The notes: a model not told the origin generated them from the letters alone. Counted from the stretch's first letter, positions 23,601 to 31,666 are shown. The stretch is 41,156 bases of DNA from Mycolicibacterium llatzerense (GCF_000878195.1 NZ_JXST01000049.1:1-41156); one strand, 5' to 3'. Numbers and translations: made by a program.

Positions 23601-26600
23601 ACGAACCGGCGACGGTCCTCGGGGTCGGTTCCGGCGGCGCCGAGCAGGATGCGTGCCGCTGGATACCACTGGGCGGCTTCGCGGCCGACCTGCTCGATGA
23701 TGTGGTTGGGCACCACGAACCAGGGCTGCGATACCAGGCCGAGGCGCTTGAGTTCCATCATGCCCATCAGGGCAGACCCTGTCTTGCCGGCGCCCACGAC
23801 GTGGTCCAAAAGCACTGTCGGTTCGGCGATTATCCTCGCCACCGCGTCGCGTTGGTAAGGGTGCGGGGAGAATTTCTCGGACAGTCCCGGCAGTGTCAGG
23901 TGCTCGCCGCGGTGCTTGGGGGCGACCAGGCTGTTGAATCGGCGGTTGAACTCGGCGACCAAGATGTCGCGGCGGGTGTCGTCGGCGAAAATCCATTTCT
24001 GGAATGCCTGGGTGATCTTGGTGGCTTTGGCCTGCGCTGCCGATGTAGCCTCGAAATCCATGGCTGGTCCGCCGGTTTCGGCGACGACCTCGGCGGGACG
24101 GTTGACCACAATGGGTTTGGAGTTGCACAGGGCGTCGAGCAGTTCGATTGCGTCTTTGGAATCGGTGCCCCAGGTTTCGGTCATGGCGACTGTGCCGCGT
24201 TCACGCTGCGCGCATTCGATTGACCAGGACCCGGCGACGTGGTCGGCGGTGACCCGCTCGGCGCCGAACGTCTCCTTGGCGAACTGGGCGATGTATTTCG
24301 CGTCGATCCACGGGGCTCCGGGCCGCGTCTTGATCTGGGAGGCTTCCTTATCGCGGGGCATCACCTCGCGCAGCGCGGTCACGTACTCGTCGTAGACCGG
24401 GTTGCGCTGCGCGGCATCGGTTGCGGCGGCGAGTTTTTCGCGCACATTGCCTGATAGTGCCGTTACTGCCGGCACCAGTTCGTCAGGGTCGTACAGCGAC
24501 GGGTAGGCCATGCCGCGCAGCTGCTCGTGGGCGGTGTCGGTGTCGACGCCCAAAAGCGTGGCGATGTAGTCGATGTCGATGCGGTGCCGCTGGTCCATGC
24601 TGATGGCCAGGGCGTCACTGATGGTGGCGGCGGCCTCGGGCACGGTGCGGGCGGTGAGGACATCGACTGAGAAGATCGGGGCCTTGGTGGCGACGCCGGT
24701 GAGCTCGTTGAAGATCTCCAAGCTGGCCACGTGTGCCCAGCCGGGATCGTCTTTCATCCCGCCTTCGAGGTGGGGCCGGCGCTTGAACGGGCTGGCCGGT
24801 TCCCACGCCTCTTCCGACCACTGCTCGCGCAGATGCTCGGGGACCGGCCCGCGATACGGAACACCGTCCTCGCCGTGGCTTTTGCGCCATCGCTCTTCGG
24901 CCTTGGCGACCTTTCGGTCGTGCGATTCCTGCGTGGGCGGGGCGGGGTAAATCCACTTGAACCGATTGACGGCGCCGTGTTCGGCGACGTAGGCGTCGTA
25001 GAGGCGGTTGAGGTGCGCGCGTAGCTGCTCGCGCACCTCAAGTGGCTGATCGTCGCGCTGGGAGGCGATCACCGACTGGGCGGCGTCGCGCAGCTCGATG
25101 AGCGAACGAGTCTCGCGCAAGCGCTTTTTCGGGAGACGCTGCTCAACCCAGGCGTATTCGTTCCACCGTTGGATGCTGTCGGTGGCTTCGTTGTAGCGCA
25201 GCGTGTCCGGGATGGGGCGTTCGGCACGGTCGGCGGCGGTGAGCAACCCGGGATCGAACACGGTGGCGTCAACGTCGATCAGCGATTCCGGGGTGGCCGT
25301 CAGGCCACGGCCGCGGTCCTGGGCGTGCTCGATGATCGCACCCAGCCGGTTACGCACCTGGCCGGCCAACTCGTCGGCGCTGTGGTCCCCCACGACTTTG
25401 AGGGTCGCCGATCCGTGGATGCCCTGGCCCAGGGCCAGCCGCCCCAGGACGTTTTCTGGGTGGTTGCGGAAGTACTCGTTGATGTTGAGCGCGCCCTCGA
25501 CATGCTCGGGCTTGAACACGCCGTCGTCGACGAGCTGCTCGACGTCCTCGAGGACGAGGGTTTCGGTGTCGATCCACCGGGTCATGTCCTCGTCGGCGGC
25601 GGCGTCAATGTCTTTGCGGCGCAACACCAGTATGTCGGTGACGACTTCGGTGCCGGCGACACGCTTGAACGCGGTCGACGGCAGCCGCACCGCGCCGACC
25701 AGCTCCGCCTGGGCGGCCATCGCGCGACGGGCCCGGGTGTCCATGCTGTCCATGGTGTAGCGGGAGGTGAGCACGGTGACGTACCCACCGGGCGCGGTCA
25801 GGGCAATGGCCTTGTTGATGAAATGGTTGTGGATCGAGAATCGGCCCGGATTGTGGGCCGGGTCCACCAGGGCGAAGTTGCCGAACGGGACGTTGCCGAC
25901 GACGGCGCTGAACGACGCGGTCGGTACGCGGGTGGTTTCGAAGCCTTCGGCGCGGATTTGGGCGTGGGGGTACAGGGCGGCGGCGATGGCGGCGGTCATG
26001 GGGTCGTTCTCGACGCCGACCATCACCGCGTCCGGGGGTGCCAGGCCGATGAAATTGCCTGAGCCGCAGCCGGGTTCGAGGACGCGTCCGCCGCTGAATC
26101 CGGCGTCCCGCACGGCGTCCCACATGGCCTGGGCGATGGCCGGGTCGGTGTAGTGGGCGTTGAGGATGCTCGCTTCGGCGGCGCGGTAGCCGTCTGGGCC
26201 GAGGATGTCGCGCAGGTGCTCGCGCTCGCGTGCATAGTTGTCGCTGCGCCGATCGAACAGGTCCGCGCAGGCGCCCCACCCGGACCAGCTGGCCAGCACC
26301 TCTTGCTCAACGGCGGTGGCGGGCCGGTCCTCACGCCGGAGGCGTTCGATGACGTCGATAGCGGCGAGGTTGGCCTGGATTCGGGCTTTGGTGCCCGAGG
26401 GGACGCGGACGTTGGTGCCGGGCCGGAACGTGATGGGTTCGGCGGCGACCGGGGCCTCGGCCGCGGGCGTTTCTGCCGCGTCGGCGACGATTTCGGTTCG
26501 GGCAGGAGCGGTTTCGACGTTCGCGGGTGTCGCCGCTGCGGCAGCAGTGGTGACCGTGGTTGGCGAGAGTGTGGGCGTGGGGGCCGTGTCAGTGGGGTGT

Positions 26601-27199
26601 TGGTGCCGGGGCTCCGGTGGGGTCCGGCGCTCGGATGGGCCGGTGAAGAGCCGGCCGACGACCGGTTCGGGTCCGGTGGCGGCTTCGATGTAGGCGCGTC
26701 CGGTGGCGCTGTGGAACTCCGCGGTGGTCTCGTCGCGGGTGTACTCGTCGTAGCCGCCAAGGTCGCGCACCGTGGTGACAGCGGCGGCGATGTCGCCGGC
26801 CAGGTCGGTGGCAGTGATGGTGCCGGTGGCCAGGTCGGTGTAGACGATCCGGTAGCCCCGGGCGGCCGGGGCTGGCGCCGGGATCGGCCGAATGGGAAGG
26901 TCTGCCGGCGCCGCGGTGACTGGGGTGGGGATGCGCGGCGGCGGCAGCGGGGTGCCGCCGGGGTCGATGCTGCGCGGGTCGGTGGGCTGGTCGAAGTCCT
27001 CGAAGAGGGAGAGCTGTGGCTCGGGTGTTACTGCTCGGGGTAGCCGTCGGCCACCAGGTCCGCGTACACCAGCGGTGCCAGTTCCGCTGCCAACGGATGT
27101 CGGGGGCCGTCCGGTACCGGAAGCTGGTCCTCGATTCGGGCGATCAGCAGGTACGCCGCCTTGATGCGGAACATCACCGAGAAGTCCGGGTCCGGCCAC
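20663..27199 (-). CDS. DarB-like helicase/DNA methyltransferase
   Basis: This giant protein fuses an N6-adenine-type methyltransferase to a superfamily 2 helicase. Methyltransferase motif I VLEPGCGSGNF is near 26050-26085, and NVPFG, an NPPY variant, is near 25880. On the helicase side, HVVGAGKTGSAL (Walker A) is near 23800, DYLVIDEAHMF near 23330, and the motif VI arginines QREGRIIRQGNQ near 22250. Similar proteins (phage P1 DarB type) protect incoming DNA from restriction and are common on conjugative plasmids. QLSLF, a clamp-binding-like motif, stands at the extreme N-terminus, and coiled-coil stretches lie in the C-terminal 500 residues. The start is unresolved: the expected GTG at 27031-27029 is GTA. 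I give the nearest upstream canonical start, GTG 27199; the frame is open back to ATG 27700. Confidence 0.88.
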   Translation of the reverse strand: MAGPGLLGDVPHQGGVPADRPNRGPASGTGRPPTSVGSGTGTAGVRGPGGRRLPRAVTPEPQLSLFEDFDQPTDPRSIDPGGTPLPPPRIPTPVTAAPADLPIRPIPAPAPAARGYRIVYTDLATGTITATDLAGDIAAAVTTVRDLGGYDEYTRDETTAEFHSATGRAYIEAATGPEPVVGRLFTGPSERRTPPEPRHQHPTDTAPTPTLSPTTVTTAAAAATPANVETAPARTEIVADAAETPAAEAPVAAEPITFRPGTNVRVPSGTKARIQANLAAIDVIERLRREDRPATAVEQEVLASWSGWGACADLFDRRSDNYAREREHLRDILGPDGYRAAEASILNAHYTDPAIAQAMWDAVRDAGFSGGRVLEPGCGSGNFIGLAPPDAVMVGVENDPMTAAIAAALYPHAQIRAEGFETTRVPTASFSAVVGNVPFGNFALVDPAHNPGRFSIHNHFINKAIALTAPGGYVTVLTSRYTMDSMDTRARRAMAAQAELVGAVRLPSTAFKRVAGTEVVTDILVLRRKDIDAAADEDMTRWIDTETLVLEDVEQLVDDGVFKPEHVEGALNINEYFRNHPENVLGRLALGQGIHGSATLKVVGDHSADELAGQVRNRLGAIIEHAQDRGRGLTATPESLIDVDATVFDPGLLTAADRAERPIPDTLRYNEATDSIQRWNEYAWVEQRLPKKRLRETRSLIELRDAAQSVIASQRDDQPLEVREQLRAHLNRLYDAYVAEHGAVNRFKWIYPAPPTQESHDRKVAKAEERWRKSHGEDGVPYRGPVPEHLREQWSEEAWEPASPFKRRPHLEGGMKDDPGWAHVASLEIFNELTGVATKAPIFSVDVLTARTVPEAAATISDALAISMDQRHRIDIDYIATLLGVDTDTAHEQLRGMAYPSLYDPDELVPAVTALSGNVREKLAAATDAAQRNPVYDEYVTALREVMPRDKEASQIKTRPGAPWIDAKYIAQFAKETFGAERVTADHVAGSWSIECAQRERGTVAMTETWGTDSKDAIELLDALCNSKPIVVNRPAEVVAETGGPAMDFEATSAAQAKATKITQAFQKWIFADDTRRDILVAEFNRRFNSLVAPKHRGEHLTLPGLSEKFSPHPYQRDAVARIIAEPTVLLDHVVGAGKTGSALMGMMELKRLGLVSQPWFVVPNHIIEQVGREAAQWYPAARILLGAAGTDPEDRRRFVSQSAAADWDMVIVPQSLFSKIGVNDDTLRDHIQRHLDELDNNKDRAATSVSKKRIEAQKKRLDARLKDLTKQERKDKGLRFEQSGCDYLVIDEAHMFKNKGRLSNIEELSCASGAQRAEDLAMKLNVLRERRRQEGRAAGLREDQIVERVATFATGTPVANSLGELWVMQNYLRPDLLAAAGVADINDWGANFTTTVSTVEFNATGTSLRPVTRVGKFCNLPELLALSSIFTDVVTRDEVPMQLPTLVDGHRSVISLTPDQVVKDFITDLGWRLDHLDPRRPDKDNTLKCANDGRNVSLDPRMANLPAPQESRAGRAADEIMRIHHATADRVYRDADTGDISPIRGGLQIVFCDRGTPSKDKRQFTMYGAIRDELVARGMPADKIAFIHEAVKPADKLALQHRCRSGEISVLIGSTEKMGTGTNVQTRATALHHIDVPWRPADLEQREGRIIRQGNQNDEIEILTYVTEGAFDTVMWQKVEAKAKFIEQVKRENVDVDEIEDLGGGDISGAAAETKAIATGDPRYVKQVQLDDDVKRLTALENAHLDAGARRDRQRRDTERELAATKQELANMEPIFADVTARADKPVHVTVAGQAFAERKDAAEPFAAACRDAFLKLKNASSLQSRPLDATINGITITASRSYVRGELWLKLDVPSTTVTIEDAEVLATAPTIGGDTHAAKARGLLQRMENAYKDIPNHRTRLETRAARLQGELDDFDNTSLGEFEHADELEAKRLELSTLSAQLRMEAQSEAAQAKARAAEERMLEAGRQPGWSLELNPTPALIAESGLPDATSYRAATLLMEQHRATEYVNKQREREREREQAAMQTNDGSARDEPGPEHSVFSFRAESEIDAEEFFNGCEDADIPVDEVTVTAPDEDSLEVIVEFRSTPETTAERLRDIAANGTDLHTVAQTLRPVPLPDNTLERLDLSDTGLPDGAKTVLQRLIDRHNSAGHDHSGRTSDRDRNPQENTGLGR

Positions 27200-27636
27200 A
27201 CCATCTCGGCCAGCGCGTCGATCTGCTCCCCGGGGTCCGTTCGGTAGCGGGCGTCGTTCCACCGCAGATTCCACGGCACCTGGCTCGCGGGCACCGGCTG
27301 GTGCAGCGGCGGGTCGACCGGCACCGTCTGCTCCGGTTCCTCCTCCTGCTCGATCAGGTCGTACAGCTCCTGGCGAACGATCAGCTCCCGGGCGTTCTGC
27401 AATGCGGTCTCCCGGAGCCGGACTGTGGTCAGGTAGTCCGGGTGTGCTCCCTGTCGTTCGGTCCAGCTCTCGATCGCGGTGCTCGCCAGCTGGTCGGCCA
27501 GCTCCGAGGCCATCCGGTCCAGCCGTGCTGTCTCGGCGGCCAGGTGCTGTTCGGTCTGTTCGGGCGTCCAGTCCTCCGGCAGCGGCAGCCACCTCGGGTA
27601 CACGTCGTTGACCGCCTGGCGCATCCATTCGGTCAC
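27028..27636 (-). CDS. conserved plasmid protein of unknown function
   Basis: This 202-residue soluble protein lies in a different frame from the helicase. GTG 27636 (VTEWMRQAVNDVYPRW) has AGGAAGG upstream; ATG 27624 is an alternative. The sequence has balanced composition with long helices (TARLDRMASELADQLASTAIE, split by short turns; RETALQNARELIVRQELYDLIEQEEEPEQ). The C-terminal half contains WNLRWNDARYRTDPGEQIDALAEMV in two parts and a hydrophobic helix FRIKAAYLLIARI. This makes it, not the overlapping Arg/Gly-rich frame, the real product here. It ends TAA exactly where the helicase should start. Confidence 0.7.
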   Translation of the reverse strand: MTEWMRQAVNDVYPRWLPLPEDWTPEQTEQHLAAETARLDRMASELADQLASTAIESWTERQGAHPDYLTTVRLRETALQNARELIVRQELYDLIEQEEEPEQTVPVDPPLHQPVPASQVPWNLRWNDARYRTDPGEQIDALAEMVWPDPDFSVMFRIKAAYLLIARIEDQLPVPDGPRHPLAAELAPLVYADLVADGYPEQ

Positions 27637-27700
27637 GGGTGTCGTCGCCTTCCTCGATGCTGAACAGATCCGGCTGGTTGGTGTTGTGCCTGCGCGCCAT
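27637..27700 (-). other. translated leader in frame with the helicase
   Basis: ATG 27700 has a good GGGAGA ribosome site and opens MARRHNTNQPDLFSIEEGDD, which looks like a genuine protein N-terminus. Removing one A just after the GAC GAC codons would join it to PVTEWMRQAV of the 202-residue protein. As it stands, it reads in the helicase frame instead. Either a frameshift split the upstream gene or the leader has been fused to the helicase. Confidence 0.5.
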
Positions 27701-27829
27701 AGCGTTCTCCCGGTACCGCTGGTCATGAGTTGTCCTCGTGATCTGCGGCATCGACCGGGATGGCCGTGCCCGTGCCCGGCGCCACCGTGGTGGTCGCCTG
27801 TGGTGTGCGCCGCTGGGACGCGGTCGTCG

Positions 27830-28759
27830 TCATGATGATGGCGACGATGGTGTTGTCGGGGTGCTGACTGGTCTGGGCGAGCCCAAATCCTCGACCACCA
27901 AGTATGCCTGGGTCAGTGCTTGGTCGATGTCCTTGATCTGTTGGTCCAGGGTGAGTTGCTGTCGCTCGGCGCGGCTTTTGAGCACTTTGAGCTTGTCGAT
28001 CACGGAGGTGACCGGGACCAGTGCGGGGTGCGGCTTGATTTCGATCCGCCGGTTGACGGGGGTACCGCCTTTGAGCGCGGCCAGCGCCGAGCCCGGCTCC
28101 CACATCAGGTGGGTGTCGAGTCGCTCCAGGGTTTCAGGGCTGGTCTGATACCCGCGTTTGCCGAGCGTGGCCAGTGTGGTGCGTCCGGGTCCGCCCACGG
28201 CAGCGAGCCGGCTTTTGGTCATCTGGAGCTCAAGGAGCCGCTTTTCGATCCACATTCCGAGGTTCTCGAAATCGTCTTCGGCGTCGGGGTTGATCACCGG
28301 CCGAGGGCGCTTACCGACCTGAGCCTCACGGGGCGTGGGCATCGAGCCGAACATGATGGCGTGCGCCGAGCCCGACTCCCACGAGCACAGGTCGTCGAGT
28401 TTGGACAGCACGTTGCGGCCCGGGACCCGGATTTCTTTGCCGTCACCTCGTGGTTTACCGAGCAAGTTGAGTGTGGAGCGGGACACCAGGCCAAGTTTGC
28501 TGGCTTCGAGTTGACTCATCCCGAGTTCGCGGAGCCTGTCGTTGACGAACTGCGCCAAACGGGGCACGTCAGGTTTGACGCTGCTGCTGGCCAGCATCTC
28601 CACGTGGTTTTGGGTCAGGCCCGTGCGGGCCACAACCTCATCTACGGGGTGGCCTTCGCTGAGCAAGGACCGCGCCAAATCGACTGCGGCATCCTCGTCT
28701 AACGGCGCGGCGGTGATGGTCGCCTCCTGGTCTAACCGGTCCGGTGGTCCCCCGTTCAC
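27830..28759 (-). CDS. tandem helix-turn-helix DNA-binding protein
   Basis: This 309-residue protein has an HTH-like N-terminal segment (HPVDEVVARTGLTQNHVEML, 37-56). Two related Xre-like units follow, at about 67-138 and 166-232. Each contains a 'V/IxxRLxELxM' helix, a second helix, TLxxLGK, and ends WEsGSA-A. A coiled coil (about 250-290) and a Ser/Thr/Pro tail follow. It is likely a DNA-binding regulator or structural protein. GTG 28759 is preferred because TACTAT, a good -10, ends four bases upstream, so the mRNA would be almost leaderless. The upstream extension of the frame is rejected. The gene lies between the Fic module and the helicase operon. Confidence 0.65.
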   Translation of the reverse strand: MNGGPPDRLDQEATITAAPLDEDAAVDLARSLLSEGHPVDEVVARTGLTQNHVEMLASSSVKPDVPRLAQFVNDRLRELGMSQLEASKLGLVSRSTLNLLGKPRGDGKEIRVPGRNVLSKLDDLCSWESGSAHAIMFGSMPTPREAQVGKRPRPVINPDAEDDFENLGMWIEKRLLELQMTKSRLAAVGGPGRTTLATLGKRGYQTSPETLERLDTHLMWEPGSALAALKGGTPVNRRIEIKPHPALVPVTSVIDKLKVLKSRAERQQLTLDQQIKDIDQALTQAYLVVEDLGSPRPVSTPTTPSSPSS

Positions 28760-28919
28760 AGGGATAGTACATGTTTCAGTATGGCACCAATAGAGCAACC
28801 GCGACACGCCCGCAACACAGTGGTGTTTACGAAAGTTAAGCAAATGGGGCCGGATTTGCAAGACGCATGTGATCGGATGCCGGCGGCGACGGGTCTACCG
28901 CTTGAGATGAGCGGCGTAG
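28760..28919. promoter_or_regulatory. promoter region of the tandem-HTH gene
   Basis: This 160-bp AT-richer gap lies between the fic stop and the tandem-HTH gene. On the minus strand TACTAT (28769-28764) is a -10 candidate, and CATACT lies just upstream. No clear -35 is seen. Confidence 0.35.
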
Positions 28920-29585
28920 CTACAGGCCTCGATCGTAGCCTTGCGACTGTGATTTGGGTGGCAGAAACTCTGTGGGGGCGCTGAGGTCGCTGGCCGGCCG
29001 GCTGATCTGCTCGAAGACCGGGACCATCCATTCGTGGGTCGGCTCGGTCTGAGACATGTCCGGACACGAGAACGCGGCCCGCTGGACGAACACCTCGCGG
29101 GGTATCGCGCTGTAGTCGAGTCCCCGCCCGGCCTGGGCCGCGACAGCGTTCATGAACGCCCGGGTGGCCCGACCGTTTCCCTCCCGGAAGGGGTGTGCGT
29201 AGTTGATCCAGCAGTACGTTTGGGCGGCCTTGTCGGCGAATTGCGCGTCGTCCAGGTCGGGCCAGGACGTCTCGGCGACGATGGCCGCTGCGCGGTCGAT
29301 GCAGGCCGCGATGTTGTCGGTGCTGGCGAAGCTGCTCCACTTGGACACCTCGACTTCACGGAATTCGCCGGCGAAGGGGTACACGTCCTGGAAGAGCCAC
29401 CGATGCACGCGCCGTAGATGCTCGGCGTCGAAGGTTTCCGGTACCGGTGCCTGGCCGCGCGCGAGCTCCATCCCTCGGCTGTAGGCGAAATGCTGCTCGA
29501 GGCGTTCCAGTTCCGCGGCGTCGCGGATACCGAGGTGATTGCGCAGAACGGTGGTGCCCGGCCAGAAGTAGTCGCTCCACTCCAC
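28920..29585 (-). CDS. fic: Fic-family AMP-transferase (toxin)
   Basis: This 221-residue Fic-domain enzyme carries the complete motif HPFREGNGRATR (131-142), with catalytic H131 and phosphate-binding GNGR. Fic toxins of this class transfer AMP to target proteins such as topoisomerases. The flap region before it (VEVSKWSSFAST, about 78-89) is also typical. The start GTG 29585 lies 24 bp after the stop of the antitoxin gene and has a weak ribosome site, so it probably depends on upstream translation. The Pro/Ser-rich C-terminal tail (after about 200) is not part of the fold. Confidence 0.92.
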   Translation of the reverse strand: MEWSDYFWPGTTVLRNHLGIRDAAELERLEQHFAYSRGMELARGQAPVPETFDAEHLRRVHRWLFQDVYPFAGEFREVEVSKWSSFASTDNIAACIDRAAAIVAETSWPDLDDAQFADKAAQTYCWINYAHPFREGNGRATRAFMNAVAAQAGRGLDYSAIPREVFVQRAAFSCPDMSQTEPTHEWMVPVFEQISRPASDLSAPTEFLPPKSQSQGYDRGL

Positions 29586-29609
29586 GGGGACGCGAAAGCG
29601 AGGCGTGTC

Positions 29610-29846
29610 TTACGGCTGCGCGTGGTGACGGACGCTGGCGAGCAGCTCGGCCCGGTACTGGTCGCCGGTGATCTTCCCGCTCGCCAGGTCCGCGAGTCGG
29701 GCCACGGACTCGCGGTCGGGTGTGTAGCCCTCGATCGCGCCACTGACCACGACGTCATGCACGAGGCGGCGTTCCTGGGGTGACAGGGCGGCCAAGATGT
29801 CCTCGTAGGTATCCGCTGGATGCGTGCTGGTGCTCGCCGGGCTCAT
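29610..29846 (-). CDS. VbhA-like antitoxin of Fic
   Basis: This 78-residue protein contains the inhibitory motif of class I Fic antitoxins, (S/T)xxxE(G/N), as S35-G-A-I-E39-G40. The glutamate blocks the ATP site of Fic. The C-terminal block SVARLADLASGKITGDQYRA matches the VbhA-type ending. ATG 29846 is chosen because the upstream extension overlaps the parB-like gene and has poor composition. Its position directly before fic supports the pairing. Confidence 0.82.
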   Translation of the reverse strand: MSPASTSTHPADTYEDILAALSPQERRLVHDVVVSGAIEGYTPDRESVARLADLASGKITGDQYRAELLASVRHHAQP

Positions 29847-29937
29847 GTCGCCAAGTCTACCCGCTGGGGGCGACATCCACTCCCCCATTTGCGGCTGTGA
29901 CGTGCGCATTTGTAGGTCCCGCCTCGGCGTTGGGCGC

Positions 29938-30648
29938 TCAAGAGGCGGCGGCTTCCTCTGCGTCAACAGCCTTCTTGGACCGGGCCGGGCCGCGACGCCG
30001 CTTGAAGTACAAGGTCAGCGCCTCGTCCACAAGAGCACTGCGTGACGGTGCACCCCACTGCGGCACCAGCTGCTCATCGATCGTCCTGGCGTCAGCGGGA
30101 TTGAGCCCGGTCAGTGCAATCTTCGCCGGCGGAGCGATGTGTCGACGACGCTGCCGAACCACAGGCTGGCGGGTGAACAAGCTTCCCGGCGCTTTCTGGG
30201 CAGTGTCCGCTTGCTTCCAGCGGCGGGCCAGCTCCTCCTGGCCGGCGTCGATGGCGTCCAGGACAATCTGGCCGTAAGTGCGAGCCTTGGCGGGGTTCTT
30301 CTTCTCGGCCAGGTTCAGGTTGCGGAGCTTGGTCAGGTTGTCGGCGGAGATTTCCGCGGTGGGGTTACCTTCGCCGTCACGGTCGATGGCTTTGGCGACA
30401 CGGGGGGGCCGGGGAGCCGGCGGGGTGGCAACGCGTGGCGCCCTCTCCCCCGCTGGCCGCGTGGTTTCCACGGGTGCTGGGGGCGTCGGCGTTTCGGCCG
30501 GTGTCGTCTGTTCGGCAGCTGCAGGCTCGACGGGCGGTTCAGCGGGGGGTTCCGGCTGTCCGGCCCGGTTGCCGAGGCCAACCCTCGGCATGTACTCATC
30601 GAGCTCGTCGTCGTAGGCGGATTCGTCAAAGACACTCTTCTTAGCCAT
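29938..30648 (-). CDS. ParB-like partition protein
   Basis: This 236-residue protein is encoded nine bases downstream of parA, with an AGGAG site that overlaps the parA stop. It has an acidic N-terminus (ESAYDDELDEYMPR) and a Pro/Ala/Glu-rich disordered linker (about 27-85). The basic C-terminal half includes RRRHIAPPAKIALTGL and a ribbon-helix-helix-like unit (ARTIDEQLVPQWG, SRSALVDEALTLYFKRRR). It lacks the HTH of classic ParB. It is probably the centromere-binding partner of ParA, as in type Ib or III systems. Confidence 0.65.
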   Translation of the reverse strand: MAKKSVFDESAYDDELDEYMPRVGLGNRAGQPEPPAEPPVEPAAAEQTTPAETPTPPAPVETTRPAGERAPRVATPPAPRPPRVAKAIDRDGEGNPTAEISADNLTKLRNLNLAEKKNPAKARTYGQIVLDAIDAGQEELARRWKQADTAQKAPGSLFTRQPVVRQRRRHIAPPAKIALTGLNPADARTIDEQLVPQWGAPSRSALVDEALTLYFKRRRGPARSKKAVDAEEAAAS

Positions 30649-30657
30649 GGGACTCTC

Positions 30658-31593
30658 CTACTCCTGAACTCCAGCCACAGCCGCCGCCGACCGCTCTTTG
30701 ACTCGCCTCAGAATCTCGCCTCTGAGCTTCAGGAAATCCTCGGCAACGGCGGCCGGGTCTTTGGCCCAGAGCCTGTCGGTTGCTCCGGCTTTGTTCCGGT
30801 TGCGCAGCGCAGTCAGCAGGCCCGCTCTCTGCTCTTCGCTCGGCTTGGCCAGTTCCTGGGCGGTTAGATGCCGTTCCCGCATGTCGACGGCGAGTGCCTG
30901 GGAGCTGCGGATGGTCGCTTGGAACGGCTCGATTTCAGATCCGAGCATTTCCTTGACCTGGTTGAAGACGTGTGCCAGCCGCACCGAGGCGTTGGGGTTG
31001 ACGTCGAAGAGCACGACGCCGATCAGGGTGATGGGAGAACCGTAGCGCTTGGCCCGCCGGTAGCTGGCGGCGAGCTGGCGCACACCGTTCAGGGAGCCGT
31101 TGTCCTCTTTGGTTGGCACCACCAGGTAGCGGCAGACCTGCATCAGCGCGATGAGGAGCACTTTGTCGCCGTGCCCAGAGTCGACAAGGATGATGTCGTA
31201 CTGTTCGCGTGCGCACAGTTCAGAGAGTGCAACTTCGAAGTTTTCCGCCAAGTCGACAGTCTCGCCAGCTGCGGCAACAGCCGTGGACACCTGGCCGATC
31301 GCAGGCCCGCCCATCAGAATGTCCAGGTTTGGGCGGATGTTGCGGTACGGCTCGAGCTTTACCCCGCCACGCAAGCCGTATTGCAGGACGATGGCGAGGT
31401 TGCGGCCCTGGTCGGACTGATCTTCCGGTACCCCGAGATCGTCCGCGGTGAGGTTTCCCTGCTGGTCGGCGTCGATGACCAGCACTTTTCTGCCGGTTCG
31501 GGCAATCGCGACACCGAGGTTCGCCACCGTTGTGGTCTTGCCATTGCCACCCTTCTGCGTGGCGAAGAGCACGGAATCTGGGAGCTCTGTCAT
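30658..31593 (-). CDS. parA: ParA-family partition ATPase
   Basis: This 311-residue ParA/MinD-type ATPase drives plasmid segregation. It has the deviant Walker A KGGNGKTT near residues 12-19, A' motif VIDADQQGN, and Walker B IILVDSGHGD. There is no N-terminal HTH, so it resembles the small (type Ib) or chromosomal forms. ATG 31593 is supported by a promoter whose -10 (TAGTAT) ends seven bases upstream, implying a leaderless mRNA. The open frame further upstream is rejected. Confidence 0.93.
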   Translation of the reverse strand: MTELPDSVLFATQKGGNGKTTTVANLGVAIARTGRKVLVIDADQQGNLTADDLGVPEDQSDQGRNLAIVLQYGLRGGVKLEPYRNIRPNLDILMGGPAIGQVSTAVAAAGETVDLAENFEVALSELCAREQYDIILVDSGHGDKVLLIALMQVCRYLVVPTKEDNGSLNGVRQLAASYRRAKRYGSPITLIGVVLFDVNPNASVRLAHVFNQVKEMLGSEIEPFQATIRSSQALAVDMRERHLTAQELAKPSEEQRAGLLTALRNRNKAGATDRLWAKDPAAVAEDFLKLRGEILRRVKERSAAAVAGVQE

Positions 31594-31600
31594 GCGGCCG

Positions 31601-31630
31601 ATACTAGCTCCACATGCGAATTGCTGTCCA
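31601..31630 (-). promoter_or_regulatory. parA promoter, leaderless
   Basis: On the minus strand, TGGACA (31630-31625), an 18-bp spacer and TAGTAT (31606-31601) form a good SigA-like promoter. The -10 ends seven bases before the parA ATG, so transcription would begin at or next to the start codon. No ribosome site is seen. Confidence 0.6.
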
Positions 31631-31666
31631 CGTCGCACTACCCATGGTGACACGATTGTTACATCG

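Noticed and set aside
21846..24128. 760-codon minus-strand frame within the helicase
   Set aside because: Almost pure Arg/Pro/Gly/His; it is a shadow of the GC-rich helicase gene.
23315..24223. 302-codon plus-strand frame opposite the helicase
   Set aside because: Antisense frame in GC-rich DNA with no ribosome site; the helicase motifs on the other strand are clear.
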